Source of the DNA: Streptomyces sp. NBC_00162 | GTDB taxonomy: Bacteria > Actinomycetota > Actinomycetes > Streptomycetales > Streptomycetaceae | Assembly: GCF_024611995.1 (NCBI RefSeq) | Contig: NZ_CP102509.1 | Location: forward strand, 372,001 to 436,000 | Direction of reading: 5' to 3' | DNA length: 64,000 nt | In this document: positions 58,614-64,000 of the stretch, piece by piece | Position numbering within the stretch: the stretch's first letter is position 1 | Layout of the letters: every line of letters begins with the position of its first letter | Notes under the pieces: model-generated | Databases searched by the model: none | Seen by the model: the letters and a program-made list of their open reading frames with translations, nothing else | What the model was told of the DNA's origin: nothing | Translations under genes and position numbers: made by a program

Positions 58614-59738
58614 TCAGGCGGTGACCGTGGTGAACCTGTGGATCGTGGTGGACCGGTACAGCTCGCCCGGGCGCAGGAGGACCGTCGGGTAGTCGGGGCG
58701 GTTCGGCGAGTCCGGGAAGTGCTGGGTTTCCAGCGCGACCCCCGCGTAGGCCTGGTAGGGCTTGCCTCCCTTGCCCGTGATGTCACCGGTCAGGCCTTGG
58801 GCGGTGTAGACCTGGATGCCCGGTTCCGTGGTGAGCACGTCCATACGGCGGCCGGATGCGGGGGCGTACAACACGGCGGCCTTCCGAGGACGGGCTCGCC
58901 GGGCGCCGTCGAGGACCCAGTTGTGGTCGAAGCCGCCACCGGCCAGCGCCAGTTGTGCATCCGTATGGGTCAGGACGTCGGAGAGCCGCCGGTGCCGGCG
59001 AAGGTCGAACGGGGTGCCGCTGACCGAGCGGTGGGGGCCGTCGGGGATCAGCTCGGCGTCGACGGGGGTGTAGAGGGGGGCCTCGACCTGGAGGTGGTGG
59101 GCCAGGACGTTGCCGCGCCCCTCTCCTTCGAGGTTCCAGTAGGCGTGGTTGGTGAGGTTGACGATCGTCGGCGCGTCGGCGACCGCCTGGTACGACAGGG
59201 TCAGGTTGTCGTCTCGGTCCAGCGTGTAGGCGACGCGGACGTTGAGGGCACCGGGGAATCCCTGGTCGCCGTCGGGGCTGTGCAGAAACAGGCGGACACC
59301 GGTGCGGTGCGCGGAGTGGAAGGGTTCGCACCGCCACATGCGCTGGTCGAACCCGTCGGGACCGCCGTGCAGCGTGTGCCCGGTCTCCTGGGTGGCGAGC
59401 CGGTGGGTGACGCCGTCGACCACGAGCCGGCCGCGCGCGATGCGGTTGGCGTAACGGCCCACCGTCGCACCGAAGTAGCGTGCGGAGTCCTCACATGCGC
59501 CGGGGTGGCGGGCGGCGAGCACCACATCGGCGGTGTGGCCCCAGCGGTCCGGCAGGATCAGCGAATGGAGGCGGGCGCCGCGCGTGTGGACCTCCGCGCA
59601 GGCCCTGCCGGGGAAGCCGAACCGCCACCTCTCCCCCGTTCCTTCCTCGTCCAGGCGCAGGGGGCGGACCGTCCGCGGACAGGCGGCAGTCTGCCTGGGC
59701 TCGGCGGCCTGGTCGACAGATTCGTATGCTTGTTCCAT
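58614..59738 (-). CDS. galM: Aldose 1-epimerase
   Basis: 374 residues from ATG 59738 with AGGGA upstream. Beta-sandwich mutarotase with the substrate Arg in YFGATVGRYANRIARG, HTLHGGPDGFDQRMW, the catalytic His in NLTNHAYWNLEG and the catalytic Glu in AGVALETQHFPDSPN. It interconverts alpha and beta anomers of free sugars. No signal peptide. It lies 106 bases after the ABC permease genes and in the same direction. It probably speeds up use of arabinose or galactose delivered by that importer. Confidence 0.92.
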   Translation of the reverse strand: MEQAYESVDQAAEPRQTAACPRTVRPLRLDEEGTGERWRFGFPGRACAEVHTRGARLHSLILPDRWGHTADVVLAARHPGACEDSARYFGATVGRYANRIARGRLVVDGVTHRLATQETGHTLHGGPDGFDQRMWRCEPFHSAHRTGVRLFLHSPDGDQGFPGALNVRVAYTLDRDDNLTLSYQAVADAPTIVNLTNHAYWNLEGEGRGNVLAHHLQVEAPLYTPVDAELIPDGPHRSVSGTPFDLRRHRRLSDVLTHTDAQLALAGGGFDHNWVLDGARRARPRKAAVLYAPASGRRMDVLTTEPGIQVYTAQGLTGDITGKGGKPYQAYAGVALETQHFPDSPNRPDYPTVLLRPGELYRSTTIHRFTTVTA

Positions 59739-59844
59739 GGCGGTGTTCCCTGGAAGTCGGTCCACCGGAGGGCGCGCCGGGAAGCAAGCTGTGATCGCGG
59801 CACGCGAACGTGGTGGCACGGGCTGATGGGCTGCGGAGCCGGAG

Positions 59845-60867
59845 TCAATCCGCGGCGGGGCGGCGTCCGCTCATCAGACGTTGCAGCACGATGAACACGA
59901 GCAGCAGGGCGCCGATGACGATCCGGGTCCACCAGGAGCTGAGCGTGCCCTGGAAGTTGACGACCGTCTGGATCATGCCGAGGACGAGCACGCCGAGGGC
60001 GGTGCCCAGGACGAAGCCGGAGCCTCCGGTCAGCAGCGTGCCGCCGATCACGGTGGCGGCGATCGCGTCGAGTTCCATGCCCATGGCGTGGAGGGCGTAG
60101 CCCGAGAGCATGTAGAAGGTCAGCAGCAGGCCGCCGAGTGCGGAGCACAGGCCGCTGACGGCGTATACGGCAATCTTGGTGGAGCCCGCCGGAAGACCCA
60201 TCAGTCGTGCGGAGGACTCGTTGCCGCCCAGCGCGTACACGTTGCGGCCGAAGCGCGTGTGGTGCAGTACGACGAAGGCGATCACCAGCACGGCCAGGGC
60301 GATGACCACCGGGACCGAGACGAACAGTCCTCCCGGGCCGTACAGCCGGGTCTGCGCGATTCCGGCCGTGGTGGGGTCGCTGATCGTGATGGATTCGGTG
60401 CTGATCGTGTAGCAGAGCCCGCGGGCGAGGAACATGCCGGCCAGGGTGACGATGAACGGCTGGATCTCGAAGGTGTGGATGATCCAGCCCATGAGCGTTC
60501 CGCTCGCGGCGCCGACGAGCAGCACCAGGGGGATGACGGTGGCCAGGGGCCAGCCGTGCGACTCGACCAGCCAGGCCGTGAGCATGGTCGACAGGGCCAC
60601 CATGGAGCCGACGGACAGATCGATCCCGCCGGTGAGGATGACGAAGGTCGCCCCGACCGCGACGACCAGGAGGAATCCGTTGTCGATCAGCAGGTTCAGT
60701 ACCACTTGCGCGGAGAGGAAGCCCTCGTAGCGCACCGATCCGACGCTGAACATGACGGCCAGCAGGACGGCCGTGACGATCAGTGGGATACGGGTGCGGA
60801 TGCGCGGGGACACGGTCGCGAAGGGACGGGTGAGTTGCGCGGCGGCGCTCGCGATGCCGGTACTCAT
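59845..60867 (-). CDS. Sugar ABC transporter permease (YjfF-like)
   Basis: 340 residues from ATG 60867, overlapping the previous permease stop by ATGA; AGGAGG upstream. About nine membrane helices of the BPD_transp_2 (CUT2) class: GATFVILTGGIDLSVGSMVA, TVIGGTLLTGGSGFVLGTAL. It forms a heterodimeric channel with the permease at 60864-61963. Two different permeases of this type with one two-domain ATPase are the arrangement of the YtfQRT-YjfF galactofuranose importer. With araD and GalM beside it, L-arabinose (furanose) is another likely substrate. Confidence 0.9.
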   Translation of the reverse strand: MSTGIASAAAQLTRPFATVSPRIRTRIPLIVTAVLLAVMFSVGSVRYEGFLSAQVVLNLLIDNGFLLVVAVGATFVILTGGIDLSVGSMVALSTMLTAWLVESHGWPLATVIPLVLLVGAASGTLMGWIIHTFEIQPFIVTLAGMFLARGLCYTISTESITISDPTTAGIAQTRLYGPGGLFVSVPVVIALAVLVIAFVVLHHTRFGRNVYALGGNESSARLMGLPAGSTKIAVYAVSGLCSALGGLLLTFYMLSGYALHAMGMELDAIAATVIGGTLLTGGSGFVLGTALGVLVLGMIQTVVNFQGTLSSWWTRIVIGALLLVFIVLQRLMSGRRPAAD

Positions 60868-61963
60868 GCGCGTACCTCCTGCTGCGGGGCGGCGCCCGCC
60901 GTGGTGTGGGTTCGGAGAGTGGTCGTCCTGCGGCGGCGCAGGACCTTGGCCCGGAAGACCGGGGACTGCATGAGGCAGACGACGATGACGACGAAGGCCT
61001 TGAAGACGAGGGTGGTCTCGGGTGGGACACCTAGGGTGTAGACGGTGGTGGACAGGGTCTGGATGATCAGGGCGCCCAGGACGGTGCCGCCGAGGGAGAA
61101 GCGTCCTCCGGTCAGGGCGGTGCCTCCGACGACGACGGCGAGGATCGCGTCGAGTTCGATCCACAGGCCGGCGTTGTTGCCGTCGGCGCTGGAGACGTTG
61201 GAGCTGATCATCAGCCCGGCGACGGCGGCGCACAGCGCGCTGAAGACGTAGACCAGGGCGAGCAGACCGCCGGCGCGGATGCCGACCAGGCGGCTGGCGG
61301 CGGGGTTGCCGCCCACGGACTCGATCAGCATGCCGAGTGCGCTGCGACGGGTGACGAAGCCGGTGAGCGCGACGAGGGCGGTCGCCAGGAGGACGGCGAA
61401 CGGGAAGGTCAGCCAGTAGCCGCCCCCGATCATCTTGTAGGGGGCGCTGGTCACGGTGATGATCTGGCCGCCGGTGATCAGCTGGGCGACGCCGCGGCCC
61501 GCGACCATGAGGATCAAGGTGGCCACGATGGGCTGCACCCCCAGCCCGGACACCAGGAAGCCGTTGGCGAGGCCCAGTACGAGGGCGACGCCGAGCGCGA
61601 GGGCGACGGCCGTGAGCATCGTGGCGACGCTGCCGGGGTGTGCGGCGGTGGAGATGTGCCCGCAGGCGAGGGCGCCGGCGATGGCGACGGTCGAACCGAC
61701 CGAGAGGTCGATGCCGCGGGTGGCGATGACGAGGGTCATGCCGAGCGCCACCAGCGTGAGGGGCGCGCCGAACTGGAGGATGTCGACGAGGCTGCCGTAG
61801 AGGTGGCCGTCGCGTACGCGGACGGAGAAGAAGTCGTGGTGGAACGCGAGGTTGCCGAGGAGCAGGGCGAGGAGGATGAGCGCGGGCCACAGCAGGCGGT
61901 GGCCGGCCAGTCGTCGCCCGATGCCGCCGCCGACCGCCTCGGACTTGGCAGGCTGGGGGTCAT
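60864..61963 (-). CDS. Sugar ABC transporter permease (YtfT-like; one-base frame break)
   Basis: ATG 61963 overlaps the ATPase stop (ATGA). One C is missing in the run at 61953-61959; with it restored the start reads MTPQPAKSEAVGGGIGRRLA and continues LLWPALILLALLLGNLAFHH into the clear frame (GAPLTLVALGMTLVIATRGI, DLSVGSTVAIAGALACGHIS) to a stop overlapping the next permease. About 366 residues, CUT2 class, eight to ten helices. The exact overlap at both ends shows the gene order is intact and argues that the break is a sequence error. Confidence 0.85.
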
Positions 61964-63518
61964 GAGGCTGCTCCGGTGGCGATGGTCGTGAGGAGGCGTT
62001 CGGGGGTGACGCTGTCGTCGTTCCTGAGGGTGGCCACCATGCGGTGGTCGCGCAGTACAGCGATGTGGTGGCTCAGGCGCAGGACCTCTTCGAGTTCGGC
62101 CGAGATGAACAGCACGGCGGTGCCTTCGCTCGCCAGCCGGGCGACGAGTTTCTGGATCTCCGCCTTGGCCCCGATGTCGATGCCCCGGGTGGGTTCGTCG
62201 AGGATCAGGAGCCGGGGCGCAGTCAGCAGCCACCGCGCGAGGAGGACCTTCTGCTGGTTGCCTCCGCTGAGGTGGCGCACCTGTGCTTCGGGGTCGGCGG
62301 GGCGGATGTCCAGGGCTTCGATCCAGTGCCGTGCCAGTTCGTCCTGTTTCGCACGGGACAGCGGCCTGGTCCAGCTGCGGGCGGCCTGCAGGGCGAGGAT
62401 GATGTTCTCGCGGACCGTGAGCTCGCCCACCAGTCCCTCGGACTTGCGGTTCTCGGAGCAGAAGGCGATGCCTCGGGCGATGGCGTGGCGGGGGTGCGCA
62501 GGAGGACCTTGCTGCCCTCGATGCTGACCTCTCCGGCGTCCGCGCTGTCCGCGCCGAACAGGAGGCGCGCGACCTCGGTGCGGCCCGAGCCCAGGAGGCC
62601 GGCCAGTCCGATGACCTCGCCGGCGTGGATGTCGAGGTCGTACGGTTCGATCGAGCCGGTACGGGTCAGTTGGCGGGCCCGCAAGAACGGCTCGCCGGCC
62701 TCCCGTTCGGCCGCTTCCTCGCGGGCACGGTCGGACAGCTGGTCGAGGGTGGCGAGTTCTCCGCCGATCATGCGCTGGACGAGCGTCACCGGGGTGAGTT
62801 CGCCGATGGGGTACTCGCCTTCCAGGCGGCCGTTGCGCAGGACGGTGACGCGGTCGCAGAGGTCGAATACCTGGTCGAGGAAGTGCGTGACGAACAGGAT
62901 GGCCACCCCGCGGTCCCGCAGGCGCCGTACCAGGGTGAAGAGTTGGGCGACCTCCTCGCGGTCCAGGCTGGAGGTGGGTTCGTCCAGCACGAGCACCTTC
63001 GCCGAGACGTCCACCGCACGGACGATGGCGACCAGTTGCTGCACCGCCAGGGAGTGCGAGCCGAGCAGGCCGGTGACGTCCAGGTCGAGGTCCAGTTCCG
63101 TCAGCAGCTCAGCGGCCCGCTGCCGCATCGCGGACCAGTGGATGAGACCGAACCGGCGCGGTTCGCGCCCGATGAGGATGTTCTCGGCGACCGAGATGTT
63201 CGGGCAGAGGTTCACCTCCTGGTAGACGGTGCTGATCCCGGCCTGCTGCGCCTGGAGGGGCTCCGCGAACGCGTGGGGCCGGCCGTCGACGAGGATCGTG
63301 CCGCCGTCGGCGGGATGGACGCCGGTGAGCACCTTGATCAAGGTGGACTTCCCGGCGCCGTTCTCGCCCATCAGGGCGTGCACCTCACCGGGGAACAGCC
63401 GCAGGGCGACTCCGTCGAGGGCGAGCACGCCCGGGAACTGCTTGCGGATGCCCTGGGCTTCCAGGACCGACTGCGGGCCGCCGGCGTCCGTGGGCCGCGG
63501 CGTGGGCGGGGATGCCAT
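61960..63518 (-). CDS. Sugar ABC transporter ATPase, two nucleotide-binding domains (YtfR-like; one-base frame break)
   Basis: ATG 63518 after GGAGGGCGG. First domain: Walker A GENGAGKST, SLAVQQLVAIVRAVDVSAKV, Walker B LVLDEPTSSLD. Second domain: degenerate Walker A LLGSGRTEVARLLFG, then one missing C near 62488-62495, then GELTVRENIILALQ, signature HLSGGNQQKVLLARWL, Walker B LLILDEPTRGIDIG. About 519 residues when repaired, the usual length. It energises the YtfT/YjfF-like permeases. It ends by ATGA overlap with the next gene and starts 94 bases after the binding-protein gene. Confidence 0.88.
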
Positions 63519-63612
63519 CCGCCCTCCTCTCGTGGGTGGGGTCGTGGAGCGGGCTCCGGACGGTGAAGGAGGCACCGGGGCCGGGCCTCCTCCGGCACCG
63601 GAACCTGCTGTT

Positions 63613-64000
63613 TCAGTAGTTCCGGGACGGCAGCGCGGCCGCGGCCTTGTCCTGCGGGAAGACGCCCTCCTGGGTCTCGACCCGGGTGGGCACGCTCTCC
63701 CCTGCGACGACCTTCTTGGCCAGCTCCATCAGCTGGTCGCCGAGCAGCGGGTTGCACTCCACCACGACGTTGATCTTGCCCTCGGTCATGGCGACGAAGG
63801 CGTCCTTGATTCCGTCCACCGAGATCACCTTGATGTCCGTACCGGGCTTCTTGCCGGACTCCTCGATGGCTTGGATGGCCCCAAGGGCCATGTCGTCGTT
63901 GTGGGCGTAGAGGACGTCGATGTCCTTCTGGGACTTCAGGAACGCCTGCATGACCTCCTTGCCCTTGGCGCGGGTGAAGTCGCCCGTCTGCGAGGCGACG
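63613..64000 (-). CDS. Sugar-binding protein of a CUT2 ABC transporter (YtfQ-like), 3' part
   Basis: The C-terminal ~128 residues are in the window: VASQTGDFTRAKGKEVMQAF, LYAHNDDMALGAIQAIEESG, IKVISVDGIKDAFVAMTEGK and a tail typical of YtfQ-type proteins (LLGDQLMELAKKVVAGE). The frame is open to base 64000, so the start and signal sequence lie outside. It should bind a monosaccharide such as galactofuranose or arabinofuranose outside the membrane and pass it to the ATPase/permease encoded next. Confidence 0.9.
   Translation of the reverse strand, partial: VASQTGDFTRAKGKEVMQAFLKSQKDIDVLYAHNDDMALGAIQAIEESGKKPGTDIKVISVDGIKDAFVAMTEGKINVVVECNPLLGDQLMELAKKVVAGESVPTRVETQEGVFPQDKAAAALPSRNY

Overview
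The window looks like a chromosome segment from a Streptomyces or close relative. G+C is very high, GTG and TTG starts are common, Shine-Dalgarno sites are GGAGG-like, TTA codons are rare, and the secreted enzymes carry actinobacterial CBM13/ricin-type trefoils. About two thirds of it is a plant cell-wall (xylan, arabinan, cellulose) utilisation region. The first third is a patchwork of insertions and gene remnants.

Layout. 1-1300: 3' part of an aromatic FAD monooxygenase. 1485-8475: a ruined DNA-repair locus, with a DNA-ligase remnant and a Y-family DNA polymerase gene split by a ~5.6 kb element. That element is bounded by 12-bp inverted repeats and carries a tyrosine recombinase, a small HTH protein, a large Cys-rich recombinase-like protein, an orphan 147-aa protein and an IS630 relic. 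8572-15640: a broken DUF1963-like gene, a membrane Ser/Thr kinase, a sigma-factor-like protein, an IS701 relic and an intact-ended IS630 copy. 15906-21767: two convergent GH62 arabinofuranosidases separated by a decayed Tn554-like tnpB-tnpC remnant.

20292-30014 (minus) is a nine-gene xylan operon with mostly overlapping genes: sugar-binding lipoprotein, two permeases, GH30, GH10, Gfo/Idh/MocA oxidoreductase, PmoA-family protein, cupin, GH62. Diverging from it are a LacI regulator, GH3 and GH43. 35526-45263 holds GH127, a CebR-like LacI regulator, two GH6 cellulases, a XlnA-type GH10 and a CBM13-esterase. 45300-53086 holds relics (IS110, membrane protein, SRPBCC), a type-B carboxylesterase, a sulfatase-modifying-factor-like protein and a disrupted GH2. 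53156-64000 holds a GH9 cellulase, araD with a divergent LacI regulator, galM and a YtfQRT/YjfF-type sugar ABC transporter.

Logic. Secreted GH10/GH30/GH62/GH6/GH9 enzymes and esterases cut xylan, arabinoxylan and cellulose. ABC transporters import the oligosaccharides or pentoses. Intracellular GH3/GH43 finish the hydrolysis, and GalM and AraD feed L-arabinose-type sugars into the pentose phosphate pathway. Three operator classes recur: an NTGTKAGCGCTMACA type (five loci), a CGAAA-N3-TTTCG type (three sites) and CebR-like TGGNAGCGCTNCCA boxes.

Caution: at least a dozen otherwise well-conserved genes are broken by exactly one missing base, usually in a G/C run. This bias towards -1 suggests base loss in the sequence or assembly, so many of the 'pseudogenes' among the glycoside hydrolases and transporters may be intact in the organism.
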